Source: Ktedonobacter racemifer DSM 44963 (GTDB lineage Bacteria > Chloroflexota > Ktedonobacteria > Ktedonobacterales > Ktedonobacteraceae). Taken from it: a stretch of DNA of 64,000 nucleotides. The stretch spans positions 2,889,481 to 2,953,480 of the forward strand of contig NZ_ADVG01000001.1 of the NCBI RefSeq assembly GCF_000178855.1. The letters are read 5' to 3'. Positions 1-8,834 of this stretch are shown here, piece after piece. A program made the position numbers and the translations under genes. Under the pieces are notes generated by a model. The model made no database searches, was not told the origin of the DNA, and was given only the letters and a program-made list of their open reading frames with translations. Numbering within the stretch: the stretch's first letter is position 1; each line of letters opens with the position of its first letter.

Positions 1-2
1 TC

Positions 3-407
3 AATGCAGTTAACAGCACTGGTAGCTCCTCTTCGTCAAGCATTAGTAGCCTGCTGACCAGTATTACCGAGAGCAGCGCGTCCTATAACATCGGGGCTTG
101 GCTCTTCCTGCTCGGTATGTTAGCCGTTATTGTTAGCGCGGGTATAGAGATCTTGCAACGTGATCCTAAGCTGCACCAGGCTCTCTTGCCTCAGGCTGGT
201 TCTGTGCCCAACCCGTACCAGGGACAACCCGGGCAGCCGGGATACCCTCCTGCTTATCCGCCAGTTGGAGCCAATCCGTATCCACCGCAGACTCCCTCGT
301 CTCCTCAGCAACCTGGCAGTGGGTATAACTATCCGTCCACGCCACAAGTAGATCCCTATGCCTCTCCTCAGCACCCTGAGCAGCAACCTCCGGCGGAATA
401 TCGCTAA
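3..407 (+). CDS. Membrane protein with Pro/Gln/Tyr-rich tail (5' partial)
   Basis: The frame is open from the left edge, so the start lies outside the window. The visible part begins with a Ser/Thr-rich stretch, then one hydrophobic segment of about 24 residues (from YNIGAWLFLL on), then a tail of about 75 residues rich in Pro, Gln, Tyr and Gly, ending AEYR. It has the same design as the next gene (its fourth membrane segment plus tail), so the two are probably tandem paralogues. The tail is of low-complexity, surface or interaction type. No enzymatic motif is visible and the function is unknown. Confidence 0.7.
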   Translation, partial: NAVNSTGSSSSSSISSLLTSITESSASYNIGAWLFLLGMLAVIVSAGIEILQRDPKLHQALLPQAGSVPNPYQGQPGQPGYPPAYPPVGANPYPPQTPSSPQQPGSGYNYPSTPQVDPYASPQHPEQQPPAEYR

Positions 408-504
408 TAGGTTTGCTATAAGAGAGGAATCGTGTGTTTTCACAAGGTTGTATGACAGAGAGTACGGTGCATAGCACGCTCTTAGAGAAGAGGTATATCA
501 ATAC

Positions 505-1344
505 ATGCAAAGTTTAACCCAACCCGGGAATCGTTCCTATCTCATCGCGGCGGCTGGCGCGCTCGTGGCCCTGGTCGCCTTCCTATTTCTGCCCTTCGCT
601 CATTTAGAGATGACTATGGGTATGAGTTCTCCTACCAACTCCACTGCTCCCCAGACGACAACAAGCGGCATCGATTTGCAGGGTCCTATCCTGGCAGCCT
701 TAAATGGCGGCGTCTGGATCAATGTCTTACTTATTGCCGTGATCCTGCTCGTGGTCGCGTTACTCATCTACCGTCGCCAGGATCCCTTCGGCATAGCAAA
801 AATGCCTTCTGAAATCCAGGCACGCTGGGGACAATACCTTCTTATCGGCCTGGGTGTCGTCGGACTCATTTTCCAGTTTCTCGTTCCAGGCCTGACGACC
901 TCGGGTGTCAACACCTTCGTCGACGCCTTCAAAAGCAGTCTCACCAACCTGGGAGGGCTGGGAAGCCTGGCAGCCGGACTTTTCTCACTCAATAGCTCGG
1001 CCAGTCTCCTGATCGGTGGCTGGATCTTTATTGTTGGCATGCTGGTAGTAATCGTCGGAGGCGCGCTTCCACTGCTGCCTCGTACCATAGTCCAGCCAAA
1101 CATACAGCCAGGACAATATCCTCCTGCTGGCTATCCACCACAGCAGCCATCCGGGCAGTACCCTCAGTCCCCCCAGGCTGAGCAGTATGGAGCGCCAACT
1201 CCACAGTATCCACAGCAGCCATCAGGCCAATATCCACAGCAACCAGGGGGACAGTATCCACAGCAACCGGGAGGACAGTACCCGCAGTATCAGCAGCCGG
1301 AGGGGCAGTATCCACCCTATCCACAAAATCCTCAACAGCCCTAG
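505..1344 (+). CDS. Four-helix membrane protein with QYPQQPGG-type repeat tail
   Basis: A 279-residue protein with four predicted membrane helices (about residues 12-33, 68-90, 109-131 and 165-190) and a C-terminal tail (about 196-279) built from near-repeats of the form GQYPQQPGG. The start ATG follows a GAAGAGG purine run. The upstream neighbour has the same helix-plus-tail architecture, suggesting a tandem duplication. Pro/Tyr/Gln repeats of this kind usually form disordered, sticky tails. I recognise no family with a known function. It is followed by a 17-bp-stem hairpin shared with the convergent gene. Confidence 0.75.
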   Translation: MQSLTQPGNRSYLIAAAGALVALVAFLFLPFAHLEMTMGMSSPTNSTAPQTTTSGIDLQGPILAALNGGVWINVLLIAVILLVVALLIYRRQDPFGIAKMPSEIQARWGQYLLIGLGVVGLIFQFLVPGLTTSGVNTFVDAFKSSLTNLGGLGSLAAGLFSLNSSASLLIGGWIFIVGMLVVIVGGALPLLPRTIVQPNIQPGQYPPAGYPPQQPSGQYPQSPQAEQYGAPTPQYPQQPSGQYPQQPGGQYPQQPGGQYPQYQQPEGQYPPYPQNPQQP

Positions 1345-1374
1345 CCCTAAAATACACAACACATGTCTCCAGAC

Positions 1375-1418
1375 ACAAAGCAGGTGCCAGCGTAGAAGCA
1401 TGCTGGCACCTGCTTTGT
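1375..1418. terminator. Long inverted repeat between convergent genes
   Basis: Perfect 17-bp arms (ACAAAGCAGGTGCCAGC and its complement) around a 10-nt loop. It lies between two convergent genes and probably terminates both. There is no clear U-tract. Confidence 0.65.
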
Positions 1419-1428
1419 AGCGTCTTCC

Positions 1429-2394
1429 TCAGGGATACTGCATCTCAAAGGAGATCCGCCAGGTAGGGCTCAGGGGAATGACATCCTCGCTATGAGGAAA
1501 GCGAGGGCGTGCCATCAACACCCAGCGACCCGGCTTATCCCGTAAAATATCCTCTACCAGGTAGGAGGTCTCACCGGGACTTACACTCGCCATAGATGGA
1601 AAGCCATCAAAGTATCTCGTATCCACCTGAACCTGCACCCCCTTCTCTGCGAGCTGCATCCTCTGTCCCGGGTGCGCTGAAGAGAGCTTAAGGAAGAGGC
1701 GCGCTCCTGTCTCCGTCAACAGCAAATGCGTCAAGGTCAGGGTCTCGCCATCACGCGTGAAGCTTTTATTAACCTGTAATGACTGCCCTGCATGCACAGG
1801 AAGGGTAAAATCAAAGTCCACAACCGGGACTGGAACCTTTAACGCATCGTCGACTTGCACTAAAGAAGCCGGAAGTGGAACATGCTTGATTTGCAGGTGA
1901 AATCGCAGCATCCCACTAGTCACGGGCAGGCGCGCCGCGTCAAAAATAAATGCGCTGCGCCCGGCTAACAGGCGCTTGCATTCCTCCTCGGCGTGGAAGA
2001 GCCAGGGGAGTTTCTCTTGCCCGGCAGCGCTCAATGTAGGCAGCAGATCCTGAGCCGCCACGGGATTACCCTTCGCATCCGCGATACGATAGAGCACCAC
2101 GACCTGGTTGACATCGGCATAGGCTTTCAACAGCGAAATATGGTAGCCATCAATGACGCGCTCTTGCGTAATTGGCAGAAACGGCTGCGTCAGCCCCTCT
2201 TCCTGAGACACAGGCAGATGAAAGAGCTCTTCGTTTAATGCCTCGGCAGAGCTATAAATAATTCCCACGATGACCAGCAGCGTCACACCGATCATGCAGA
2301 TGAAGGCTGGAGAAAGTCGCTTGCGACGCCGTTGCGTCGTGGCCCGCGCCCTCTTCCCTCGCGCTTCAACAAATGGGTGTTCCGATTGTAGCAT
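1429..2394 (-). CDS. Membrane-anchored extracytoplasmic protein (DUF4179-like)
   Basis: About 321 residues from the ATG at 2394, which follows a GGGGAAAG run; a TTG 14 codons earlier is also possible. A basic N-terminus (RRRKR) precedes one membrane helix (about residues 29-47), then a long soluble domain with beta-rich spacing. The topology (short basic cytoplasmic end, one helix, outside domain with paired beta segments) resembles anti-sigma-associated DUF4179/DUF5643-type proteins, but I see no cytoplasmic zinc anti-sigma motif and no adjacent sigma gene. The family call is tentative; the membrane anchoring is well supported. Confidence 0.55.
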   Translation of the reverse strand: MLQSEHPFVEARGKRARATTQRRRKRLSPAFICMIGVTLLVIVGIIYSSAEALNEELFHLPVSQEEGLTQPFLPITQERVIDGYHISLLKAYADVNQVVVLYRIADAKGNPVAAQDLLPTLSAAGQEKLPWLFHAEEECKRLLAGRSAFIFDAARLPVTSGMLRFHLQIKHVPLPASLVQVDDALKVPVPVVDFDFTLPVHAGQSLQVNKSFTRDGETLTLTHLLLTETGARLFLKLSSAHPGQRMQLAEKGVQVQVDTRYFDGFPSMASVSPGETSYLVEDILRDKPGRWVLMARPRFPHSEDVIPLSPTWRISFEMQYP

Positions 2395-2436
2395 GTCTTT
2401 CCCCAACCACATCCATGGAAAATATGCGATCAGCAA

Positions 2437-2778
2437 GCCCGGTCATGATTCACACGTTTGCTCACCTGCATATGCACATAACATTACATTTGACGTTTAG
2501 ACAAAAGAAAACAAAAGACGATTGCTTCTCCAAGATTTTCAGATGCATGAGATAATCAATTTAGCAAGTCATTTTGTTACAGCTTTTTCAGAAGCTAAAT
2601 ATTTACTAACAGCGATTTTAAAACAATTTGATACAGATATACACAGAATAATTCATGTATAAGTCAAATTACCAGAAAAATATAGGATTTTTTGCTCCTC
2701 TATAGATTGTAAATGCGTAACGTACAGATATTTTTCAACATCCCGATATACCACTTCAACGTGCTATAAATAATAATA
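2437..2778. other. AT-rich intergenic region without genes
   Basis: Markedly AT-rich divergent spacer between the membrane-anchored protein (minus) and acetate kinase (plus). No ORF with coding character is seen. It probably contains the promoters of both flanking genes, but I could not single out a convincing -35/-10 pair. Confidence 0.5.
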
Positions 2779-2833
2779 GGTCTTGTGGCACTGTTCTCAA
2801 CACCGCAGATGTTGAGAACAGTGCCACAAGACC
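2779..2833. repeat. Perfect 24-bp-arm inverted repeat upstream of ackA
   Basis: Arms of 24 bp (starting GGTCTTGTGGCACTGTTC) around the 7-nt loop CCGCAGA, with no mismatch. It ends 50 nt before the acetate kinase ATG, in the leader rather than downstream of any gene, so it is not placed as a terminator of a neighbouring gene. It could act in attenuation, RNA stability or as a protein-binding site. Confidence 0.75.
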
Positions 2834-2883
2834 ATAACCTATCGAGCGCATTTGAGTAGATTTAGAAAGGCAGTAACATAGCT

Positions 2884-4149
2884 ATGAAAATCCTGGTTAT
2901 GAATGCGGGTTCCAGCAGCCAGAAGAGCTGTCTCTATGAGGTGGATAGCGCCTTGCCTCACGAGGCACCCCGTCCACTGTGGCAGGCACATGCCGATTGG
3001 ACGAAGGAGAAAGGCCAGGTCGAGCTAAAAATTAAGACGAGCACAGGCAAAGAGCATACCTCGGAGTTGGAGCCTGGATCACATGGCCAGGTCGTCAAAC
3101 AACTGCTCCAGGCGCTGTGGCAAGGGGAGGCACGCGTCATTGACTCGCCAGCCGAGATTACGCTCGTGGGTCATCGCGTCGTACATGGCGGCCCTCATTA
3201 TCAAAAAAGCGTCTGGGTCACCCCGGAGGTCAAACAGACTATCGACCAGCTAAAGAGCTTTGCCCCTCTCCATAACCCGGCCAATCTCGAGGGGATACAG
3301 GCTATTGAAGAACTCATGGGGGATGTACCTCAGGTCGCCTGCTTCGATACCGCCTTCCATAGTAGCCTTCCGCCTCACAGCGCGATCTATCCACTCCCCT
3401 ATGATCTCTATGAGCAGGGGATACGGCGCTACGGCTTTCATGGCATCAGCCATCAATACTGTTCGCGGCGCGCAGGCGAGCTCCTCCAGCGCGATGCCCA
3501 GTCGCTACGCCTTGTCTCTTGTCACCTGGGCAATGGCTGCTCGCTGGCTGCAATCCAGGATGGTAAGAGTATCGAGACGACGATGGGCTTTACCCCACTG
3601 GAGGGTCTGATGATGGGGACGCGTTCGGGGACTATCGACGCCAGCATCCTCTTCTATCTCCAGCGCGAGCATGGCTATGACACGGATCGCCTGGAAACCC
3701 TTCTCAACAAACAATCAGGCCTGCGCGGAATATCGGGCATTTCTGGCGACGTACGCCAGGTCATGGAGGAGGCCCAACACAACGAGCGTGCACAGCTGGC
3801 CATGGATATCTATGTGTATCGCCTGCGCTACTTTATCGGGGCCATGGTCGCGGTCCTGGGAGGACTCGATGCCCTGCTCTTTACCGGTGGCGTGGGAGAG
3901 AACTCGGCAGAGATACGCGCACGCGCCTGCGCGGGTTTCCCCTATCTGCATCTCAAGCTCGATCAGCAGAAAAACAATGCCTCCCCCGTTGATACAGACA
4001 TCGCCAGCTTCGACTCGGCGGTACGCGTCCTGGTCGTGCACACCGAAGAAGACTGGGAGATTGCGCGTGACTGCTGGCATCTCGCTCAGCAGGAGCCAGC
4101 GCATCTTGCCCAGACCCACTCAGTCCAGGCAAGACACCACAACGATTAG
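2884..4149 (+). CDS. ackA: Acetate kinase
   Basis: Interconverts acetate + ATP and acetyl phosphate + ADP in the cytoplasm. The 421-residue length is close to the family norm (about 400). Family signatures are present in order: N-terminal NAGSSSQKSCLYEV, VGHRVVHGG, YGFHGISHQYCSRR, the phosphate-binding CHLGNGCSLAAI, GFTPLEGLMMGTRSGTID and the C-terminal FTGGVGENSAEIR. The start has an AAAGG element upstream. No phosphotransacetylase is adjacent, so the gene is not in a pta-ackA pair here. A propionate or butyrate kinase is less likely given the close match to the acetate kinase signatures. Confidence 0.95.
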   Translation: MKILVMNAGSSSQKSCLYEVDSALPHEAPRPLWQAHADWTKEKGQVELKIKTSTGKEHTSELEPGSHGQVVKQLLQALWQGEARVIDSPAEITLVGHRVVHGGPHYQKSVWVTPEVKQTIDQLKSFAPLHNPANLEGIQAIEELMGDVPQVACFDTAFHSSLPPHSAIYPLPYDLYEQGIRRYGFHGISHQYCSRRAGELLQRDAQSLRLVSCHLGNGCSLAAIQDGKSIETTMGFTPLEGLMMGTRSGTIDASILFYLQREHGYDTDRLETLLNKQSGLRGISGISGDVRQVMEEAQHNERAQLAMDIYVYRLRYFIGAMVAVLGGLDALLFTGGVGENSAEIRARACAGFPYLHLKLDQQKNNASPVDTDIASFDSAVRVLVVHTEEDWEIARDCWHLAQQEPAHLAQTHSVQARHHND

Positions 4150-4175
4150 CACGCTAAACCCTGGGGCCGCAGCGC

Positions 4176-4772
4176 TTATTCGAGGTTGTGTTCATCGCGC
4201 AAGAGCGAGAAGACCAGCGTATTGCGCGGTTGACCAGTCATGGTTGGCCGAGAGTTACGCAGGCACGCCTCTTGCACAAAACCCAGGCGACGCGCAACCG
4301 CAGCGCTGGCAAGGTTACGCTCATCGCAGGTAATCTCCACGCGCTGCGCCTGGTACTGCCGAAAGGCCCAGGCAATGAGGAGACGCGCCGCCTCGGTCAC
4401 ATATCCCCTGCCACTGGCGCTAGCTCGCACCCAGTACCCAAGCGCAAAGTAGCCGATGCTCCACTCAACCGGGCGCAAGGAACAACTCCCCACAAACTGG
4501 CCTCCATGCTCAGCGCCGTCCAGGGCATAAATACAACAGGTGAAATCTTCGCGCAGAAAATGGCGCATCTTCCAGCGCGCAATTGAGAGATGCGCGTCAT
4601 GTACAGAACTATAGCTCTGCGGCCAGGCAAGCCAGCGCCCCACATGTTCACGTGATTCTTCAACCGCCGCGTAGAGCGCATCTGCGTCTGCGCTGCGATA
4701 TGGGCGTACCAGCACACGCTCGCCACGCAATTCGTCCAGCAATGGAAGTGAAGTCGGGTGTTCAATGAACAC
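4176..4772 (-). CDS. GNAT N-acetyltransferase, RimJ/RimL type
   Basis: 198 residues starting at a GTG that follows AAAGGAG by 6 nt. It opens with LRGERVLVRPYRSADADALY, typical of RimJ/RimL-like enzymes, and contains the acetyl-CoA loop region (RASASGRGYVTEAARLLI) and the late ARRLGFVQEACLRN segment. Such enzymes transfer acetyl groups from acetyl-CoA to amines of proteins or small molecules; the substrate cannot be read from the sequence. The gene just upstream on the same strand is a paralogue, so the pair arose by duplication and may be co-transcribed. Confidence 0.85.
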   Translation of the reverse strand: MFIEHPTSLPLLDELRGERVLVRPYRSADADALYAAVEESREHVGRWLAWPQSYSSVHDAHLSIARWKMRHFLREDFTCCIYALDGAEHGGQFVGSCSLRPVEWSIGYFALGYWVRASASGRGYVTEAARLLIAWAFRQYQAQRVEITCDERNLASAAVARRLGFVQEACLRNSRPTMTGQPRNTLVFSLLRDEHNLE

Positions 4773-4799
4773 GGGCCTCTCCTTTCCAGGTCGCGTTCA

Positions 4800-4905
4800 A
4801 CCACCATATCACTACTTTTATGCAACAAAAGGGGGTGCAGGGGTCTCCCCTGCCGGGGCGCGGGGTGTCCCCGCTCTCTTTTCCCCCAAAAAAGCTTTGG
4901 CGGAT
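4800..4905. repeat. GC-rich low-complexity spacer
   Basis: Spacer between two acetyltransferase genes with G/C runs and short hairpins (GCAGGGG-TC-TCCCCTGC and CGGGG/CCCCG pairs). Its pattern resembles the spacer at about 51866-51905. Not coding. Confidence 0.4.
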
Positions 4906-4910
4906 ATGCG

Positions 4911-5501
4911 CTAATGGCGATCAGAGGGTATAAGCGAAAATATCATCGCATTGCGCAGGGTGCCATCAGTACCAGGAATCACATGGCGCATTGTTCCTTC
5001 ATAGACGAAACCCAGGCGTCTGGGGACTGCGGCGCTCCGATGATTCTGCTCCTCACAACGAATCATAATGCGTTGCGCCTGGAGCACATCTAAGAGATAG
5101 TCGACCATCAAGCGCACCGCCTCGGTCATATATCCCTTTCCAGTCGCGCTGGCCCGCAACCAGTAACCGATCTCAAAGCTCTTGATACGCCAATCACGTG
5201 GGTGCATGCCACATCCGCCCAGAAAGCGCTCCGCATGCGCATCCCACATGTGTAGCTTTAAATCCTCGCGCAAGATCCAGTCGGCCATGCCACGACGAAT
5301 CCAGGGAAGCACATCGGCCTCGCAATGATAATAGTTTGCGAAAGGGAGCCAGGGACCCAGATGCTCCCGTGACTCTTCAATCGCCTCATAATAGGGAGCC
5401 ACATCGCTTTCCCGAAAGGGGCGGATCACCACTTTTTGCCCACGCAACTCCTCGAAGAGGGGCAGAAAAATAGGTTTCGCCTCGCCCGGCTCTGCACTCA
5501 T
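4911..5501 (-). CDS. GNAT N-acetyltransferase, RimJ/RimL type (paralogue)
   Basis: 196 residues from the ATG at 5501, supported by an AAAGGA about 10 nt upstream; the reading frame stays open 50 codons further but that part covers a palindrome and is not protein-like. The core begins LRGQKVVIRPFRESDVAPYY and includes the acetyl-CoA segment RASATGKGYMTEAVRLMVDY and PRRLGFVYEGTMRHV. It is clearly paralogous to the following acetyltransferase. Acceptor unknown. Confidence 0.85.
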   Translation of the reverse strand: MSAEPGEAKPIFLPLFEELRGQKVVIRPFRESDVAPYYEAIEESREHLGPWLPFANYYHCEADVLPWIRRGMADWILREDLKLHMWDAHAERFLGGCGMHPRDWRIKSFEIGYWLRASATGKGYMTEAVRLMVDYLLDVLQAQRIMIRCEEQNHRSAAVPRRLGFVYEGTMRHVIPGTDGTLRNAMIFSLIPSDRH

Positions 5502-5524
5502 AACATTGCATCCTTTCACACTCA

Positions 5525-5587
5525 CTCCTGGTAGGTGGTATGCCCCTGACAGCCTGCAGGCTGTCAGGGCATACCACCTACCAGGAG
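5525..5587. repeat. 30-bp-arm palindrome, no loop
   Basis: Arms of about 30 bp meeting at the self-complementary centre AGCCTGCAGGCT, with one bulged C. It lies between the S9 peptidase stop and the acetyltransferase start on the same (minus) strand, so it could terminate the first or sit in the leader of the second. Confidence 0.75.
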
Positions 5588-5675
5588 CCCGAAAACAACA
5601 TGCACACTGATTACCAACTGTACCATTTAAGTGTGCATTATTCTGGCTCACGCTCGCTCGGAGAGCATCCCGTTG

Positions 5676-7628
5676 CTAGAGATAAGTCTCTAGCCAGCGC
5701 ACAATTCGTTCCTCGATATCGCGTGTGTGGGAGCGACCTCGTACACCATGCCCCTCGCCCGGATAGATCGCGGCCTCAACAGGCACGCCGCCATCCATCA
5801 GTGCGCGATAGAAGGCGTGGGCCTGGCTGACCGGGCAGACCGTGTCTTTTTCGCCATGTAAGATCAGTGTTGGGGTCGTAATCTTTCCAGCGTAGGTCAG
5901 CGGGGAGCGCTCACGGTAGACCTCCGGCTGATCGAGCATATCGGCTCCCAGGAAGTGGCGATCCCAGTCAGAGAGCTTCGACTCGGCATGGAAGCTATGC
6001 CAATCGGTAATACCGGCACCCATAATCGCCACACGGAAGCGGTTAGTCTGTGTTACAGCCCAGGCCGTCATAAAGCCGCCATAGCTCCACCCGGCAACAC
6101 CAATACGGCTCGGATCAATCATGCCCTCGGTAATCAGGTACTCAACACCATACATGATATCCTGAAAATCTTTGCCGCCCATGTCACCTACGACGGCATC
6201 AGCAAAGTTCACGCCTCGGCCCCAGCTACCGCGCACATTGGGACGAAACACGGCATAGCCCGCGGAAGCGAAGAGCTGTGTCCAGAAGAGCGAGGCGTCG
6301 TCGAGCCACATGCCCGAGGGGCCGCCATGCACCAGCACCATCAAGGGCGGGTCTCCCTCAAATTTCCGCACCAGGGGATGGGTAAAGAGCGCGTCTATAC
6401 GCCAGCCATCGACGCTGCTATAACTAAGGCGTTCACTCTTAGCCAGGGCATAGGTCGCCTCGAAGACCGCATTTACCTGGGTCAGGCGCCGCCAGGAGAT
6501 ATGAGGCTGTTCCTCGCGTTGCACCTTGCCAGCCCAGACATCAGGGGTCGCTTGCTGCGATGAATGGATAGCGATGCAGGTGGCGCCATCAGAGGAGAGC
6601 GAGAGGCGCCCACCCTGCACGGGAAAGTCTTCCTCAAGGATAGTCACCTGCCCACTCTGCACAGCGTGAATACCCTGGATATAGGTCAGGTCCTTAACGG
6701 CAAGGAAGAATAACTCTTCTCCCCCTGCCAACCACTGGCACCAGTGCACACTATATTCCGCGCCCGGCGTCAGATTACGCACCTCGCTGATCCCATCCAT
6801 GGACAGCAGGAACAGGTCGCCTGCGCCATGACAGCGGTCACTCCAGTCACCCGAGACATAAGCCAGGCGCTTGCCATCAGGATGCCACACCAGGTTGCTT
6901 GCCTGCCGATCCAGCAGGGTTAATTGGCGTACCGCGCCACCATTGGCCGTCACGACACCAACCTGGCCGCCATACCATCCATTCTCATCCGGCAATGTGG
7001 AGTAATACAGAGCAAGCTGGCTGCTATCAGGGGACCAGGAAAACTCCCACACGCTCAGCTCTGGCGAGGTAATAGGCTGAGGGATAGAGATCTGCGGATA
7101 AATAGTCCAGAGGCGACGATGACGCCCCAGATTCAATACAAGTGGATCATGTTTCTGCTCCTCGCCCTCGAAGGAGGTAAAGGCAAGACAGCACGCATCA
7201 GGGGACCACTCCAGATCAAGAATGCCGTTCGGCATCGTACACACACGGCGAGGCGTCCCACCCTGCGCATCTACCAGGTAGAGCTGCGACTTCTCCCGCT
7301 CGCCCTCGGCAACCCCGACGAAGGCCAGCCACCTGCCATCAGGGGACCAGCGTGGATTGTTCGCCTGCTTTATATCACGTAGTAAGGGGACGGGACGGGC
7401 CTGGGAATCATTGAGCGCCAGCGTCCAGATCTGGCTGCGCCGCTGCTGCTCCTCACCTACAAATTCAGAAATAACAAAGGCTACACGTGTCCCATCAGGG
7501 TTGATGTGTACATCGCTGGGTGTCCGTAACTGGGAGAGCGCCCCCGGCCCAATAGGGATGCGTGTCCCAGGGACCACCGCATCAGTGCGCGTCCCCGCGA
7601 GCATGGCAGAAGAATCTTGCATTGCCAT
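5676..7628 (-). CDS. S9-family (prolyl oligopeptidase-like) peptidase
   Basis: About 650 residues. The ATG at 7628 is preferred over the GTG at 7634 because AAAGGAG lies 6 nt before it. The N-terminal half has repeated beta-propeller blades with TolB/DPP-like signatures (NPRWSPDGRWLAFVG, LEWSPDACCLAFTS). The C-terminal alpha/beta hydrolase domain carries the nucleophile in GWSYGGF, the acid in HGEKDTVCP (about residue 595) and the histidine in GEGHG (about 627). Family members are serine peptidases that cleave short peptides or acyl-peptides. No signal peptide is seen, so it is likely cytoplasmic. Monocistronic by spacing. Confidence 0.9.
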   Translation of the reverse strand: MAMQDSSAMLAGTRTDAVVPGTRIPIGPGALSQLRTPSDVHINPDGTRVAFVISEFVGEEQQRRSQIWTLALNDSQARPVPLLRDIKQANNPRWSPDGRWLAFVGVAEGEREKSQLYLVDAQGGTPRRVCTMPNGILDLEWSPDACCLAFTSFEGEEQKHDPLVLNLGRHRRLWTIYPQISIPQPITSPELSVWEFSWSPDSSQLALYYSTLPDENGWYGGQVGVVTANGGAVRQLTLLDRQASNLVWHPDGKRLAYVSGDWSDRCHGAGDLFLLSMDGISEVRNLTPGAEYSVHWCQWLAGGEELFFLAVKDLTYIQGIHAVQSGQVTILEEDFPVQGGRLSLSSDGATCIAIHSSQQATPDVWAGKVQREEQPHISWRRLTQVNAVFEATYALAKSERLSYSSVDGWRIDALFTHPLVRKFEGDPPLMVLVHGGPSGMWLDDASLFWTQLFASAGYAVFRPNVRGSWGRGVNFADAVVGDMGGKDFQDIMYGVEYLITEGMIDPSRIGVAGWSYGGFMTAWAVTQTNRFRVAIMGAGITDWHSFHAESKLSDWDRHFLGADMLDQPEVYRERSPLTYAGKITTPTLILHGEKDTVCPVSQAHAFYRALMDGGVPVEAAIYPGEGHGVRGRSHTRDIEERIVRWLETYL

Positions 7629-7969
7629 ATTCACTCCTTTAAATTATCAATATACCTCTAGAAGAGTATAACAAAAAAGGCTTCACTTACCACATGCAAG
7701 GGAAATATTTTCTTATCTCGTGCATAGTGAAACTAGTAGCTTATCTCATGCGTGCTCTATATAACAATAGATCAAGGGTTACACGCCTCAGCTTTGTAAA
7801 GAAGCAATTGAGGCGCGTTATCTAACTATCCAGCCTCAAACGAGAGAGAATAAGCCTTTACATGAGCAGGCACGGCATGATATGCCTTGCATTAAGGCCT
7901 CCATTGCTGTACCTGGCATAATCACGTAGCAGGCTTCGGAAAGATATACAAGCAAAGGAGGGAGCAGAG
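7629..7969. other. Divergent promoter region
   Basis: 341-bp spacer between divergently transcribed peptidase and YtxH-like genes; no coding signal. It contains an imperfect hairpin near 7786-7820 (CGCCTCAGCTT ... TGAGGCG) and the AAAGGAGG ribosome site of the downstream gene at its right end. Confidence 0.4.
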
Positions 7970-8728
7970 ATGGCAACAGGCTTAGGCAAAAGTCAGGATA
8001 AGACGAAGGTGATTGGAAACAAAGCCAAGGGTATCGTGAGTAATCTGAAGGATTCAGCCCAGAACCAGTATGGAACGGCAAAAGATGTCGCTCAGTCCAG
8101 GTATACTGATGTACAGGACCGGGTGAGCTTTGGCCTGAACAAAACCCAGGCTGCGCTCATCGCGGGCATCGGCCTGGCGCAAGGGTTGATGAAGCTCAAC
8201 CAGCAACAGGCAGAGAAGAAACTGAAGAAGGCGCGCAAAAACGCCAAGAAGACCATGAAACACGAAGTTAAGCCCCGCTGGGAGAAGGCACAGGATGTGC
8301 TTACATCGAGCATTGAAACCGCCCAGGATGCCCTGAGCAGCGGTCTTGAGAATGCTCAGGATGTCTTCGAACACAATACAAAACTGGCGCAGAAGAATCT
8401 GAAGAAAGTCCAGAAGAACCTTAACAAATCGTACAAGAGCGTAGCCGCCCCTAAGATCTCTAAAACCGTTGACCTGATTAATAAAGGGTCGAAGCAGGCT
8501 GGAGATACCTGGAGCCACGCGGCCAGCAACGCGGCAGACTTCAAAGACTCTGTGCAGGATCAGTATAAACACTACCATCGCAAGCGCGCACGTGCACGCG
8601 CACTGTTCCGCTTCGGCCTCGTCGCGGGTATCGTCGTCGCGCTATTCTACGCCCCTTATCCTGGCTCAGAGATGCGCAACCGCCTCGTAGCTCAATGGAA
8701 TAAATACCGCTCCTACCTCGGATTCTAA
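7970..8728 (+). CDS. YtxH-like protein with apolipoprotein-type helical repeats
   Basis: 252 residues with a strong AAAGGAGG site upstream. Most of the protein (about 1-200) is a Lys/Ala/Gln-rich amphipathic helical region with 11-residue-like periodicity (AQDALSSGLENAQDVFEHN), similar to apolipoprotein/LEA-type proteins. Near the C-terminus a hydrophobic helix with the YtxH-like signature GLVAGIVVALFYAPYPGSE is followed by basic and aromatic residues. YtxH proteins are small membrane-associated general stress proteins of unknown biochemical role. The gene converges on an ECF sigma factor, which may be coincidental. Confidence 0.7.
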   Translation: MATGLGKSQDKTKVIGNKAKGIVSNLKDSAQNQYGTAKDVAQSRYTDVQDRVSFGLNKTQAALIAGIGLAQGLMKLNQQQAEKKLKKARKNAKKTMKHEVKPRWEKAQDVLTSSIETAQDALSSGLENAQDVFEHNTKLAQKNLKKVQKNLNKSYKSVAAPKISKTVDLINKGSKQAGDTWSHAASNAADFKDSVQDQYKHYHRKRARARALFRFGLVAGIVVALFYAPYPGSEMRNRLVAQWNKYRSYLGF

Positions 8729-8737
8729 GCCTCCGTA

Positions 8738-8810
8738 GGGAATATGGAATAGTATGATGCGCCCGGGCAACCTACGGTTGCCCGGGCGCATCATACTATT
8801 CCATATTCCC
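8738..8810. terminator. Perfect 35-bp-stem hairpin, 3-nt loop, between convergent genes
   Basis: Arms of 35 bp (beginning GGGAATATGGAATAGTATG) with loop TAC and no mismatch. It is ten bases beyond the YtxH stop and 25 before the sigma factor stop, so a bidirectional terminator role is plausible, though the stem is several times longer than a normal terminator. Confidence 0.8.
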
Positions 8811-8834
8811 TTTATCAGATGTATATGACGTTAC

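Noticed and set aside
1196..1320. Short repeats in the Pro/Gln tail region as a CRISPR or tandem repeat array
   Set aside because: They are in-frame codon repeats of QYPQQPGG, with no unique spacers.
3671..4333. Plus-strand ORF of 220 codons overlapping acetate kinase
   Set aside because: Out-of-frame shadow of ackA; Arg/Ser/Pro-rich without recognisable motifs.
4640..4665. TGTTCACGTGATTC as parS-like
   Set aside because: Missing one base of the core and not palindromic; inside an acetyltransferase gene.
5502..5651. Longer N-terminus for the acetyltransferase at 4911-5501
   Set aside because: The extension codes through the palindrome, is Cys-rich and unlike the family; a good ribosome site supports 5501.
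5955..6563. Plus-strand ORF of 202 codons
   Set aside because: It is antisense to the S9 peptidase, has no ribosome site, and its composition is the mirror of the real gene.
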